In this document: positions 1 through 7,720 of the stretch, piece after piece
How the letters are laid out: every line of letters starts with the position of its first letter
How positions within the stretch are numbered: position 1 is the stretch's first letter
Assembly (NCBI RefSeq): GCF_963664965.1
Contig: NZ_OY761823.1
Span: forward strand, 1,312,001-1,376,000
DNA: 64,000 bases
DNA from: an uncultured Pseudodesulfovibrio sp.
GTDB taxonomy: Bacteria; Desulfobacterota; Desulfovibrionia; Desulfovibrionales; Desulfovibrionaceae
Direction: 5' to 3'
Program-made: the position numbers and the translations under genes
The notes under the pieces: generated by a model
Database searches by the model: none
Told to the model about the DNA's origin: nothing
Seen by the model: only the letters and a program-made list of their open reading frames with translations

Positions 1-583
1 TACTTGATTGGTTGATGTAGTGTGATTCATGTATGTACTCGCTATCTCTTTTGGGGAACAGTGAGTCATGTCCAGAACTTTCTAGCTCTACATCAAATTC
101 TACAAATACCTGAGGTGATTGGGAGCCGTGGTATTGGGAGTCAATCGCATACTCAATACACACATTACAAGAGTCGTAGGAGTTATCTAAGAAAGATTCT
201 TTACATTTTAGATTGACGTCAATGATTCGCAGAGTGAAGTCGGTATAAGTCGGTTCGACTTCAATTTCTTCCTCATCTAAATACCGCACCTTTCTTGGGC
301 GATAGACTTCTAAATACTTTGAACTCGCCCAACCTGTGACAGAGTTGTCTTTTTCTATCAAGAATAGAACTTTAGCCCATCCACTTCGAATTTGAAGGAT
401 GCTAACTAAAGACCCTTTGGGCATCGCTTGTATAATCTGTGAATCTGTATTTGGTGCTTTCCTGAGGTTCAGATCAACTTTGCACGTAGCAAACTGATTC
501 GTGGCTTGGGCGGAAGGTGTTTGTACAAAAAAAATGGCTAATATGATGCTAGCAATAAAAACTAGTCGTTTGTACTGACTCAT
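1..583 (-). CDS. Secreted SH3b-domain protein, 3' end outside the window
   Basis: The minus strand is open from an ATG at 583 to the window edge with no stop (194 codons seen), so this gene is truncated by the window. Residues 1-27 look like a Sec signal peptide (KR, hydrophobic core FIASIILAIFFV, then a PSAQA cleavage site). Residues 30-95 match a bacterial SH3 domain: LNLRKAPNTDSQII, then a KGSLVSIL turn, GWAKV and GWASSKYLEVY. Such domains usually bind cell wall or proteins in the periplasm. The rest has three Cys residues and no recognised fold. An AGGAG ribosome site precedes the ATG, which lies 14 nt after the stop of the upstream gene, so the two may be co-transcribed. Domain call is good; function unknown. 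Confidence 0.8.
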   Translation of the reverse strand, partial: MSQYKRLVFIASIILAIFFVQTPSAQATNQFATCKVDLNLRKAPNTDSQIIQAMPKGSLVSILQIRSGWAKVLFLIEKDNSVTGWASSKYLEVYRPRKVRYLDEEEIEVEPTYTDFTLRIIDVNLKCKESFLDNSYDSCNVCIEYAIDSQYHGSQSPQVFVEFDVELESSGHDSLFPKRDSEYIHESHYINQSS

Positions 584-597
584 TCCTTTTCTCCTTG

Positions 598-1656
598 CTA
601 TCGCTTACCCGCCAAGCGTTTTTTATTTTTTCTTGACTTAGCTCTGGCGTCGATTGTCGGTATAATTTTTCTATAATTTTTGCCTGTGATCAGTTCAATC
701 TTAATAAACAGATCAAGCAGCCATAATAACCCTGTATAGTGAGGGGAGATAGGGCAGTATGTGTATTTCATGCTTTTGGGGGGCTTGAAGATACAGGTCG
801 GTTTACTGTCATTGTATTCTAATCCGATGAAGCTAAAATCAGAGCGAAAATTTGTAATAAGCAGATGGTCGGAAATTTGGATTAATTCGCTTATTATCCT
901 CTGTAAATTCGTCATTGGTAGCATTGGCGTTCTCGCGCATGAGAGCATGCCATGCACTGAGGCTCGTAAATCACCATTGCTATCAAGGATCATCGCGTTG
1001 ACCCCAGAAAGTTTCATTTTCTTTACCTGAGAAGTATCAAGATGCTCGGTTGATGGGTCAATCCCTCGTATTTTAGGCATCCACTTCTCAATGTAGTCAG
1101 GATACTCTTCACTGAGAACGTCAATGACTTTGCTGTGCTCTTGCGAGTTGTATAAGTCTCTGTGGGTTCCAATGCATATAAAATAAGCATCTTCTTTATC
1201 AATTATTGCGAACACAAGAGAGTCTTCTTTCTTTTTGTTTGATGCAATATTGAAATGAATGACATTCAAATCATAGAGCATGAAGTCACAGATGAATCCT
1301 CTTTTGTCGAAAAGGCGGTTAATATGATCGGAAATAAAACTGTCACTTCTAGGTTTTGTTTTATTGATTCTTGGGCTGCCCTGCTTGATGAGGGATTCAA
1401 GCTCTTCCGTCCTTGCTGCGAGGTGGGTAGGGAGTGTTTGCTTCTGTTTTAAATAGCATGCTGAAAAGACAATCCTTTTGGGCGTTGGAGTGACTCTGGA
1501 ACGGCAGAATTTGTCCAAGATACAGATAGCCTCAATAGGCTTGCTTGATGCATTGGTTTGCTTGAAGTGTTGTAAGTCATAGCCGTCAATTATCTTTTTG
1601 GCTTGTCCAACTAGATAGGCGTCGAAAGATGAGATGATATGTTTATGATTCTGCAT
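598..1656 (-). CDS. Island-encoded hypothetical protein (352 aa)
   Basis: Soluble, basic protein without signal peptide or membrane segment, ending in a Lys/Arg-rich tail (KSRKNKKRLAGKR). I do not recognise a characterised family. Residues about 125-200 follow a pattern I associate with other uncharacterised island proteins: DLNVIHFNI, then LVFAII, AYFICIGTHRDL and a VIDVLSEEYPDYI helix. That resemblance is by eye only. The ATG at 1656 lacks an obvious ribosome site. The gene is AT-rich like the rest of the island and lies just upstream of the SH3b gene on the same strand. Confidence 0.7.
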   Translation of the reverse strand: MQNHKHIISSFDAYLVGQAKKIIDGYDLQHFKQTNASSKPIEAICILDKFCRSRVTPTPKRIVFSACYLKQKQTLPTHLAARTEELESLIKQGSPRINKTKPRSDSFISDHINRLFDKRGFICDFMLYDLNVIHFNIASNKKKEDSLVFAIIDKEDAYFICIGTHRDLYNSQEHSKVIDVLSEEYPDYIEKWMPKIRGIDPSTEHLDTSQVKKMKLSGVNAMILDSNGDLRASVHGMLSCARTPMLPMTNLQRIISELIQISDHLLITNFRSDFSFIGLEYNDSKPTCIFKPPKSMKYTYCPISPHYTGLLWLLDLFIKIELITGKNYRKIIPTIDARAKSRKNKKRLAGKR

Positions 1657-1773
1657 AACTATTTGAAACAGTATCCAAGAAGTGAGGCCAAGATAACCAA
1701 ACCAATTCTCCTCAACCTTTCGTTAGAAAACACTATGCGCCACGTAGGAGCATACTCACGTAGACATTGAGCT

Positions 1774-2505
1774 TCATTCACCCCTGTTTCGGTGAGGTCG
1801 CAACCATGAAGTGCTGGGTTGACCCTTTTGGACGATTTTAGGAAATATGCGGTGAGCATCGTTAAGTGCTTCGTGTAGCTGCTCTGCCATGTAGTGGTAT
1901 TGTACGCCTTCTTCTTCCTCGCGCTTTACCTGTCTATCGCTGAGTTCAATATTTTCCCATATTTGTACAACGGCGTCTTCAATCATTTCGATATTTGTGT
2001 CTAGGTGCTCGCCTACAATGTCACGGTGATTGCCATTTTCAATGACATACCTGCTCGCAGCCCGAAGGGCGTGCAGTTTGTTGAGGAGGTTATTTCTTGT
2101 GGTCAAGAAACTGTATGGAGGATCTGCTGTATCGTTATCAAAGAATAGCTTGGTTTCCGTGAAAGCTGTGTAGAGTTCGATTTGAAAGAATTCTTCATGC
2201 GCGGCAAGCCTGTCGATGGCGTCTTGGGAATATGATTCATACAGGCGACCGAGTTGCACGGGTATTTCAACAAAAAAATCGAAATTTTCTCTTTCAAAGG
2301 TGTGAGATTCTTTGACACTCATAAGGATGTCGTAAGCTTTACAACAACCAATGAAGGCTTTGTTTGCAATTTCGAATTCTTTATCTGAGCGTCGTTGGCT
2401 GATGTAGTCAACGACCTTTCTACCACCCCACCAAGCTGCGAAGGTGATGGCGGCAGCTTGTGCATAGGCTGGTGTGTTGGGATGGACCAATATTTCTTTT
2501 AGCAT
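1774..2505 (-). CDS. Hypothetical protein with N-terminal membrane segment (243 aa)
   Basis: Residues about 12-30 (AYAQAAAITFAAWWGG) form one probable membrane helix near the N-terminus. The remainder is an acidic, mostly alpha-helical cytoplasmic region with no catalytic motif that I can see. The gene starts 22 nt after the stop of the zinc-ribbon gene and shares its strand, so it is probably in the same transcript. The start ATG at 2505 has a weak ribosome site. Function unknown; its company with other small membrane-linked island proteins suggests an accessory role rather than housekeeping. Confidence 0.65.
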   Translation of the reverse strand: MLKEILVHPNTPAYAQAAAITFAAWWGGRKVVDYISQRRSDKEFEIANKAFIGCCKAYDILMSVKESHTFERENFDFFVEIPVQLGRLYESYSQDAIDRLAAHEEFFQIELYTAFTETKLFFDNDTADPPYSFLTTRNNLLNKLHALRAASRYVIENGNHRDIVGEHLDTNIEMIEDAVVQIWENIELSDRQVKREEEEGVQYHYMAEQLHEALNDAHRIFPKIVQKGQPSTSWLRPHRNRGE

Positions 2506-2527
2506 GGGGCTATTGTATATATGACTG

Positions 2528-2746
2528 TTAGAATTTGATCTTGCTTAACTTTTTGCTGAGAATGTCCTTGGCTATGTTTTGAGCCTCCTCACGACAAGCT
2601 TCCATGAGTAGTTCATACGGGTTTTCACGCCCACAGTTTGCACATTTCAGAGTGTCACCTTCTTTAGGCTGAAAGTCCTTAGCCATTTCAAATTTGGTGG
2701 CTTCACAGAATAGGCAGCGTAAGTGAATGATTGTATCCTCTGTCAT
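2528..2746 (-). CDS. Small zinc-ribbon protein (72 aa)
   Basis: Two CxxC knuckles (CLFC and CANC) about 25 residues apart make a compact zinc ribbon; the C-terminal half is a charged helix. I chose the ATG at 2746 rather than an upstream in-frame start at 2782 because an AGGAGG ribosome site sits about 7 nt before it, inside the end of the preceding gene. The start is 1 nt beyond that gene's stop, which implies translational coupling to the membrane-anchored protein upstream. Such short zinc ribbons often bind nucleic acid or a partner protein; nothing here identifies which. Confidence 0.7.
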   Translation of the reverse strand: MTEDTIIHLRCLFCEATKFEMAKDFQPKEGDTLKCANCGRENPYELLMEACREEAQNIAKDILSKKLSKIKF

Positions 2747-2747
2747 A

Positions 2748-3305
2748 TTAAGACCCTCCTGACATGGTAATATACGCCCCAATGATGGCTGCTATTATAC
2801 CCCCGATTACGGCGACGAGTGTAGTTGCCATTGGATGTCTTAATATGCCGTTTTTTGGGTTGGGAGGGGCTGTGTGATTATGTGCTGTCTGAACGTTGTT
2901 ATTACCGACTATAACCGACGCATTTGTGTTGACATGTATAGATTTGTCAACAGTCTGCCGTGGCGGGGCCTGCTTGCCTTCATATACCGACGTTTCACGA
3001 GGTTTGTTCTTTTCTATTTTCGCAGCAAGAGCCCTGCGTTGCCCACTTGTTGTTAATGCTAAGAGGCTTAAAGGGCCGCACCCCATGCAAGTGCCTTTGA
3101 CATAGCTCCTTGTTCTACAAATTTTGACAATCCTTATGACGTCCTCGGACGTCCAGTTGTATAAAGAGCCGAGAGCCAGATTGTCTTCTTCATCAAAGCC
3201 AAAAGAGAAACGATATAAATTGGGCGTCAGCCCTCTATCCTCTAGGATATCGTTCATGTAGATTAGCAGGTTGTCTATTGATTTTTCGTCATTACTAGTA
3301 GGCAT
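2748..3305 (-). CDS. Membrane-anchored protein with winged-helix-like N-terminus (185 aa)
   Basis: Three parts are visible. Residues 1-95 look like a small winged-helix fold, ending in LLALTTSGQRRALAA, which resembles the LTxxG wing of many wHTH domains. A linker at about 110-145 carries the pattern IHVNTNASVIVGNNNVQ, an Asn-rich motif I have seen in uncharacterised bacterial proteins just before membrane helices. Residues 157-180 are one membrane helix (TTLVAVIGGIIAAIIGAYI). The C-terminus is short, so the body is probably cytoplasmic. It is coupled to the zinc-ribbon gene downstream. Function unknown. Confidence 0.65.
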   Translation of the reverse strand: MPTSNDEKSIDNLLIYMNDILEDRGLTPNLYRFSFGFDEEDNLALGSLYNWTSEDVIRIVKICRTRSYVKGTCMGCGPLSLLALTTSGQRRALAAKIEKNKPRETSVYEGKQAPPRQTVDKSIHVNTNASVIVGNNNVQTAHNHTAPPNPKNGILRHPMATTLVAVIGGIIAAIIGAYITMSGGS

Positions 3306-3398
3306 TTGTAGTCTCCGTGAAGCAGGCTGTACCAGTTGTCTATATCACATGTTTTACCGCAAGGGGAGGGGGAGTTTGGGTATGGGCTAAGTGGGATG

Positions 3399-3947
3399 CT
3401 AGCGTTCTGCCTCGGCTCGCCTTAAACGGATATACCGAGTGATTACGGTAGCGATAATTGAGCCGATTATGCCAAGTACGAAACCAATGAATCTATCTAG
3501 CCACACGGCACTGGCAGGCTGTCCGTATGCTGCAACGAAGGCTTGAAGGCTTTCCTCATTTCCCTTCACTATCGGTTCTAGCAGTTTTCGTTTCTTTTCT
3601 AGCCTTTCAATAGTGGTACTTAGGCTGCCGAGTTGGTCTTTTTGTTGGTCGATGTATTTAGATAAGTCGTTGAGTGAAGCCTGTATTGAATCAAGCTCTT
3701 CTATTCTGTTTTGTATCTCTTGGGGTTCCTTTTTGAGATGTTTGTCGTAGATCGTAATACCTGCGGCCAATATAACCCCCATGAGTAATGGAATTGAAGT
3801 GTCCAATAGGTGGCGGCGTGTGCTTGCGTGAATTTTGAAGTTATCTGATACTGCAAAAATGGAAGCGGCTCCGGCGATGGCTGCGATAGCAGCCATTACC
3901 AAATTGGGGTTGGCTTGTACAAAGTCAGTGACTACTTCAACACTCAT
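3399..3947 (-). CDS. Membrane protein with long coiled coil (182 aa)
   Basis: Residues 14-32 and 48-64 are two N-terminal membrane helices, followed by a coiled coil at about 70-120 (repeated leucine/isoleucine heptads such as IQASLNDLSKYIDQQKDQLGSLSTTIERL), and a last membrane helix at 150-170 (FIGFVLGIIGSIIATVITRYI). This makes a hairpin-like protein whose coiled coil faces one side of the membrane. No enzyme motif is visible. It is transcribed with the other minus-strand island genes, with 93 nt before the next start. Role unknown; the shape would fit a scaffold or sensor. Confidence 0.65.
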   Translation of the reverse strand: MSVEVVTDFVQANPNLVMAAIAAIAGAASIFAVSDNFKIHASTRRHLLDTSIPLLMGVILAAGITIYDKHLKKEPQEIQNRIEELDSIQASLNDLSKYIDQQKDQLGSLSTTIERLEKKRKLLEPIVKGNEESLQAFVAAYGQPASAVWLDRFIGFVLGIIGSIIATVITRYIRLRRAEAER

Positions 3948-4052
3948 ATTTGCCTCTTATGGTTCTTGAATTTATCAAATTGTTTATCACTGTGTTAACT
4001 CTATGGCTAGGTGATATCTGTGAAGAGAGATTTAGGGCAGCTTAAAAAGAAA

Positions 4053-4086
4053 ACGGCTCCCACGCTGTTAAAATCGTGGGAGCCGT
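4053..4086 (-). terminator. Rho-independent terminator after the XRE gene
   Basis: A 12-bp stem (ACGGCTCCCACG and its complement) with a 10-nt loop is followed, on the minus strand, by TTTTCTTTTT. It ends the regulator transcript and separates it from the membrane-protein genes downstream. Confidence 0.85.
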
Positions 4087-4107
4087 CGTTGTTCATTAAG
4101 GCAGCAA

Positions 4108-4428
4108 TTATTTTAGGACTGCGGTGATTATCCTAGAAATTAGTTTTAAATCCTGCTCTTCTGCATCATCAATATGCCGCTTCAATTGATTTGCTAGTGA
4201 CTTTCGGTCTTTCTCATGGGCGTTGTCGAAAAGTGCTTTAGGTTCAACGTCTAGTGCCGTTGCCACCTTTTCGATGAACTCAAGAGTCGCGTTAGCTTGG
4301 CCGCGTTCACATTTGCCAAGGTGCTTTCCATTCACGCTAGCAATTTCGGCTAAGCCATCTAAGCTCAGCCCTTTTTGCAGCCGAAGTACGCGTATTCGTT
4401 TACCAACTCTTTTAGAAAAATCCGACAT
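4108..4428 (-). CDS. XRE-family transcriptional regulator (106 aa)
   Basis: Residues 8-65 form a lambda-Cro type helix-turn-helix: RIRVLRLQKGLSLDGLAEIA, then the recognition-helix region and the family pattern CERGQANATLEFIEKVATALDV. The C-terminal 40 residues are a charged helix and carry no protease or ligand domain, so this is a simple DNA-binding regulator. It is divergent from the metallophosphoesterase gene with about 170 nt between starts, where both promoters and any operator should lie. Regulators of this size often control their own island. Its target is inferred from position only. Confidence 0.85.
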   Translation of the reverse strand: MSDFSKRVGKRIRVLRLQKGLSLDGLAEIASVNGKHLGKCERGQANATLEFIEKVATALDVEPKALFDNAHEKDRKSLANQLKRHIDDAEEQDLKLISRIITAVLK

Positions 4429-4599
4429 ATTTAGCCCCTACACAATAATACGGGCTTTTAAGTCTGGAAAAACAGTTCATAACAACCTGTTTTGCTAAAA
4501 CGGATTGTTTTGAGTGGTCTTTTGCCTTATGAAAGTTCCTTTGATTTGGATCAGACTGATTCTGTGAAGAATAATTCGAAAGCCAGACTAGGAATAAAA

Positions 4600-6348
4600 A
4601 TGAAAGTGGTTGCCTTTTCCGATGTTGTGCTCACTGACTGTTCGCCATTAATTGAATTGTTGGACGCAATAGGCCCAAAGTATGTTGTTTTTGCGGGTGA
4701 TGGGCTGAAATATTTATCTGATGGATTTTTTGAGAGTTTGAATAGGCATCGAAAAATAGAAAGATTTCTGTTTGTTGCCGGAAACAATGATTATCCGGCA
4801 GACAAAGAAAGAGTCATTACCTTGGGGGGACACGATTTGCATAAATCCCCATATGTTGACGGGAAAGCGGTGTTTGTTGGGCAAGAGGGGATGGTGGTCA
4901 AGTCAACTTATGCCAAGCGAGGGTATTGGCAACCGCATGTTTATACGGAGCAACAAGTAAAAAAACATCTCGTAGAGCAGAAGGGAGACATTGATTATAT
5001 TTTAGTTTCTCACACTCCACCGCAGAAGATTTTAGACTTTAGTGCTAGCGGAAAGCACCATGGAGCAAAGTCAGTATTTGAATACTGTGAAAGTCAAAAT
5101 GTAATTTTGAACTTATTCGGTCATGTTCATTTTTCAGGCGGCAATCAGCGGAATGTAAATGGGGTGAGCTACTTAAACATTGCTTCTTTTGAAAGTCAGG
5201 CGGCAGATAGCTTGAGAGTGGCCGAAATTGATATTTGCTCGGAAGTGAAAACTCAGTGGCACGCCTTGCCCAAAACGACAGGCGGAGAGTCGTTTGGAGT
5301 GCTGAATGTGAGGAATGCCCCATGCGAAGCAAGTTGCTTGGCTGCGCTTAATCAGGTGCGAGATTGGCGCATAAGCCCTGAGCAAGAACCATCTACTGAT
5401 AGCCGTGAGTTGGAGCGAGCTATTTCACAGGGGTGTCCGTTAGCTACAACCTGTGCTTTGTATGACAAGCCAATTACCAATAAGCTTAAAAGTGAACTGC
5501 GTTTCTACTATGAAAATGACAATAAACTGTGTCGTTTTATTGTAGAGCATTTCAATCCGTGGCCGGAACATTTGGGGCCGGGATGTATGGTCGAAATGTA
5601 CAAGCAGGGCATTACGCCTGAGTCAGTTGGTAACTATGATGAGTTTATGGAATTAATTTCTTCTTCGAAGAGGCAGTATTTTAAAAAGTTCGTTCGAAAA
5701 GGAATTGCTGATAAATATAAACAGCTTGTCGTGAATTGGGATGTCATTCAAGGGTTGCAGAGCCACGACTTAGTGTTTTTGGATCGTGAATATGCAAATC
5801 GCGATGAATACATAGTGATGGGATTCCAGAAAGTGGAAGAGGTAGAAGGACATGTGCGGGAGTACGAATGGTTAGAGCGTGGAGTGGGAGTTAAATCAAC
5901 GAAATCATTTCTATCCAAGACATTTTCAAAAAATGATAGTTTTATCCACTTCTCTCCGAGTGCTGATAAGTATTTGAAAGGGAAGTTGCACTTAGATTTG
6001 AATAAATTGATTTACGATAATATGTTTAGCGATTTCGAGGGATACTGCTTAAATGATTTGGTTTCTTTCTTCTCAAAATTCACAGGACTACAGTTTGATA
6101 TGGATTCAAAGTTCATAATTGAAGACTATCAAAAACATATTCTATCCTTGGCTAACTACATCTATCCTACAGATAGCCATGACGCTTCATTTCAAGTCCT
6201 TCGTAATGTGTGCAAAGCAGACATTGAGTCCATTAAGTTTTTGTATCGTTGCTTACTGTCGCTCAAAGAGCGGGGCGATGTGATCTACTACTGTAGTAAG
6301 CCCGGTAAAGATGAGTTTTTCTCGTTGGATGGAAAGGCATATTGCTAG
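4600..6348 (+). CDS. Calcineurin-like metallophosphoesterase with unknown C-terminal region (582 aa)
   Basis: The N-terminal 210 residues carry the metallophosphoesterase signature: FSDVV (D8), FAGDG (D34), GNND (61-64), SHTPP (H138) and FGHVH (174-177). The first motif is unusual because the usual D-x-H reads D-V-V, so one metal ligand is absent. Residues 215-582 have no recognised fold. I took the ATG at 4600, where the catalytic beta-strand begins and an AGGA precedes, rather than the upstream in-frame start at 4492. The gene is AT-rich and is the last before the attachment repeat, so it probably belongs to the island. A nuclease or nucleotide-phosphatase role is possible; substrate unknown. 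Confidence 0.8.
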   Translation: MKVVAFSDVVLTDCSPLIELLDAIGPKYVVFAGDGLKYLSDGFFESLNRHRKIERFLFVAGNNDYPADKERVITLGGHDLHKSPYVDGKAVFVGQEGMVVKSTYAKRGYWQPHVYTEQQVKKHLVEQKGDIDYILVSHTPPQKILDFSASGKHHGAKSVFEYCESQNVILNLFGHVHFSGGNQRNVNGVSYLNIASFESQAADSLRVAEIDICSEVKTQWHALPKTTGGESFGVLNVRNAPCEASCLAALNQVRDWRISPEQEPSTDSRELERAISQGCPLATTCALYDKPITNKLKSELRFYYENDNKLCRFIVEHFNPWPEHLGPGCMVEMYKQGITPESVGNYDEFMELISSSKRQYFKKFVRKGIADKYKQLVVNWDVIQGLQSHDLVFLDREYANRDEYIVMGFQKVEEVEGHVREYEWLERGVGVKSTKSFLSKTFSKNDSFIHFSPSADKYLKGKLHLDLNKLIYDNMFSDFEGYCLNDLVSFFSKFTGLQFDMDSKFIIEDYQKHILSLANYIYPTDSHDASFQVLRNVCKADIESIKFLYRCLLSLKERGDVIYYCSKPGKDEFFSLDGKAYC

Positions 6349-6357
6349 CAGGTTGGT

Positions 6358-6376
6358 GGGCCCACTGGTGGGCCCT
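6358..6376. terminator. Possible terminator after the metallophosphoesterase gene
   Basis: A GGGCCCAC / GTGGGCCC inverted repeat stands just downstream of the stop codon at 6348. Its T-run is only TTT, so it is a weak candidate. Confidence 0.45.
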
Positions 6377-6456
6377 TTAAACGCATTGAGCCTTATTTAG
6401 ACTACGTGAAACGATAAAACATCCAAGGAAATCAAGTGGGGTAAAGCCAGTCGCTT

Positions 6457-6503
6457 GCCTGTCACGCCGGAGGCCGCGAGTTCGAGTCTCGTCGGCTCCG
6501 CCA
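6457..6503 (+). repeat. 47-bp direct repeat of the tRNA-Asp 3' end (attachment site)
   Basis: Positions 6457-6503 are identical to 7016-7062, the anticodon-arm to CCA part of tRNA-Asp. Upstream of 6457 the match stops at once, so the 5' half of the tRNA is missing. A Rho-independent terminator follows directly, as expected of the original end of a tRNA gene. This is best explained as the attR of an integrated element. Confidence 0.8.
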
Positions 6504-6512
6504 GTAAAGAAC

Positions 6513-6553
6513 AAGGATCTTAATCTTTTGGATTAAGGTCCTTTTTCTTTTTT
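6513..6553 (+). terminator. Terminator behind the tRNA-Asp fragment
   Basis: A 13-bp stem (AAGGATCTTAATC with one G-U pair) and a T-rich tail lie 10 nt after the CCA of the truncated tRNA-Asp. This suggests that the fragment was once the end of a complete tRNA gene. Confidence 0.85.
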
Positions 6554-6823
6554 GTATTGATGGGCACGCCTCTTGTCGGGTTGCCAATGTCGTTCAATAC
6601 TCTTTTGGAATGATGGCGAGACCAATGGGAGTGCCCCTCCCCGGTCTACATCGACGGCATGCTTATGGAATCCCGCTGTTTTCTCTTTGAAAGGCAAGTG
6701 TTCTGCGAGATCGTATGTGCCGAGTTTCAATTCTTATTCCGCCGTTGATATGGAAAAGAGCCTGATTTGAACATGGCGGGATTGATGGATGAAATAAAAT
6801 GTGATGATTTGGAAAAAAGGGAA

Positions 6824-6852
6824 TTGACAACGGACTCAACTCCTATTAGATA
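6824..6852 (+). promoter_or_regulatory. Sigma-70 promoter for tRNA-Val and tRNA-Asp
   Basis: A perfect -35 TTGACA (6824-6829), a 17-bp spacer and a -10 TAGATA (6847-6852) place the transcript start about 6 nt before tRNA-Val. The tRNA-Asp gene 45 nt behind tRNA-Val has no promoter of its own that I can see, so both are probably co-transcribed. Confidence 0.75.
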
Positions 6853-6864
6853 AACGCTTCCTGC

Positions 6865-6940
6865 GGGCGCTTAGCTCAGTTGGGAGAGCATCGCCCTTAC
6901 AAGGCGAGGGTCACAGGTTCGAGCCCTGTAGCGCCCACCA
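6865..6940 (+). tRNA. tRNA-Val (anticodon TAC)
   Basis: Cloverleaf with acceptor GGGCGCT / AGCGCCC, anticodon loop CTTACAA giving TAC, T-arm with GGTTCGA, discriminator A and encoded CCA. Length is 76 nt. Confidence 0.95.
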
Positions 6941-6985
6941 TCTTTGAAATATTGGGGATAGCTTAACACCCCATTATTATAGTGC

Positions 6986-7062
<77 letters not shown>

Positions 7063-7072
7063 CTGAAAGAGC

Positions 7073-7104
7073 AAGCCCTTACATTGAGTTGTAAGGGCTT
7101 TTTC
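7073..7104 (+). terminator. Terminator of the tRNA-Val/Asp transcript
   Basis: A 10-bp stem AAGCCCTTAC / GTAAGGGCTT with an 8-nt loop and a following TTTTTCTTT lies 10 nt after tRNA-Asp. Confidence 0.85.
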
Positions 7105-7224
7105 TTTATGGCCTGTCCGCCCGGTTGCGGATTGTCCGTCCTTTGTATATTTGATCAGCCAGAGATTTTGATGAACCCGCTTTTCGGGGAAATGGGATAA
7201 CAAGAAACAAACGGTTGGGAAGTT

Positions 7225-7560
7225 ATGGAAAATATACCGAATTGTCCGCAGTGTAAGTGCGAGTATGTGTATTCTGACGGCAGCATTCTGGTTTGTCCGG
7301 AATGCGGCTTCGAGTTTCAGGCCGAAGATGTAGCGGAAAAGGTCTATAAGGATGTGAACGGAAACGTTCTGGTTGATGGCGATACTGTCGTCGTTATTCA
7401 GGACCTGAAAGTCAAAGGCGCTTCCTCCCCGATCAAGAAAGGAACAAAGGTCAAGAACATCAGGCTGGTAGAGCCGGATGACGGTGTGCATGACATTTCC
7501 TGCAAGATTCCGGGATTCGGCTCCATGATGCTCAAGACTTCGGTCGTCAAGAAAGGTTAG
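7225..7560 (+). CDS. yjdM: YjdM/PhnA-family zinc-ribbon protein (111 aa)
   Basis: The N-terminal zinc ribbon has CPQC and CPEC knuckles (residues 7-28). The C-terminal 65 residues form the small beta-barrel typical of YjdM, formerly called PhnA (LVDGDTVVVIQDLKVKG, then KGTKVKNIRLV). The length equals the usual family length. The protein was once linked to phosphonate use, but its role is still unclear. The gene is monocistronic, with its own terminator at 7664-7698. Family assignment is firm, function is not. Confidence 0.92.
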   Translation: MENIPNCPQCKCEYVYSDGSILVCPECGFEFQAEDVAEKVYKDVNGNVLVDGDTVVVIQDLKVKGASSPIKKGTKVKNIRLVEPDDGVHDISCKIPGFGSMMLKTSVVKKG

Positions 7561-7663
7561 TTCCGCAAAGCTGAATTAAACAGGCGCACGGTTTACCTGT
7601 AGAATTGTCTTTCTACCGTGTGGAAACCGTCTGTTTGTTCCAGTTCAATATTGGAGAATAAGG

Positions 7664-7698
7664 CCCTTGCAATATTGCGTTGCAAGGGTCTTTCTTTT
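7664..7698 (+). terminator. Terminator downstream of yjdM
   Basis: A 9-bp stem CCCTTGCAA / TTGCAAGGG is followed by TCTTTCTTTT. It lies between the convergent yjdM and histidine kinase genes. Confidence 0.75.
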
Positions 7699-7720
7699 GG
7701 TTCGTGGACGTTTGGCGGCC

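Larger units (their letters stand above)
1..6503. mobile_element. Right end of an island integrated at tRNA-Asp
   Basis: All genes to 6348 are AT-rich and of accessory type, and the segment ends in a 47-bp copy of the 3' part of tRNA-Asp (6457-6503). The pattern fits insertion into the 3' end of a tRNA-Asp gene, with the displaced tail left at the right boundary. The left boundary, the rebuilt tRNA and any integrase would lie before position 1; no integrase is seen in the window. Element identity is inference. Confidence 0.65.
6504..6864. other. Non-coding stretch between the att repeat and tRNA-Val
   Basis: This stretch holds a strong terminator (6513-6553) and the tRNA-Val promoter (6824-6852). 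Short open frames of 65 codons occur on both strands at 6533-6770 but overlap the terminator, lack ribosome sites and resemble nothing I know. I see no gene here. Confidence 0.6.

Noticed and set aside
1659..1859. 66-codon minus-strand frame ending with a hydrophobic stretch
   Set aside because: It overlaps the 3' end of the 243-aa gene in another phase and has no ribosome site.
1..6503. Integrase or transposase within the island part
   Set aside because: I looked for tyrosine and serine recombinase and DDE transposase motifs and found none; the gene must lie outside the window if present.
6533..6770. Two 65-codon frames on opposite strands downstream of the attachment repeat
   Set aside because: They overlap the terminator and each other and have no start signal.
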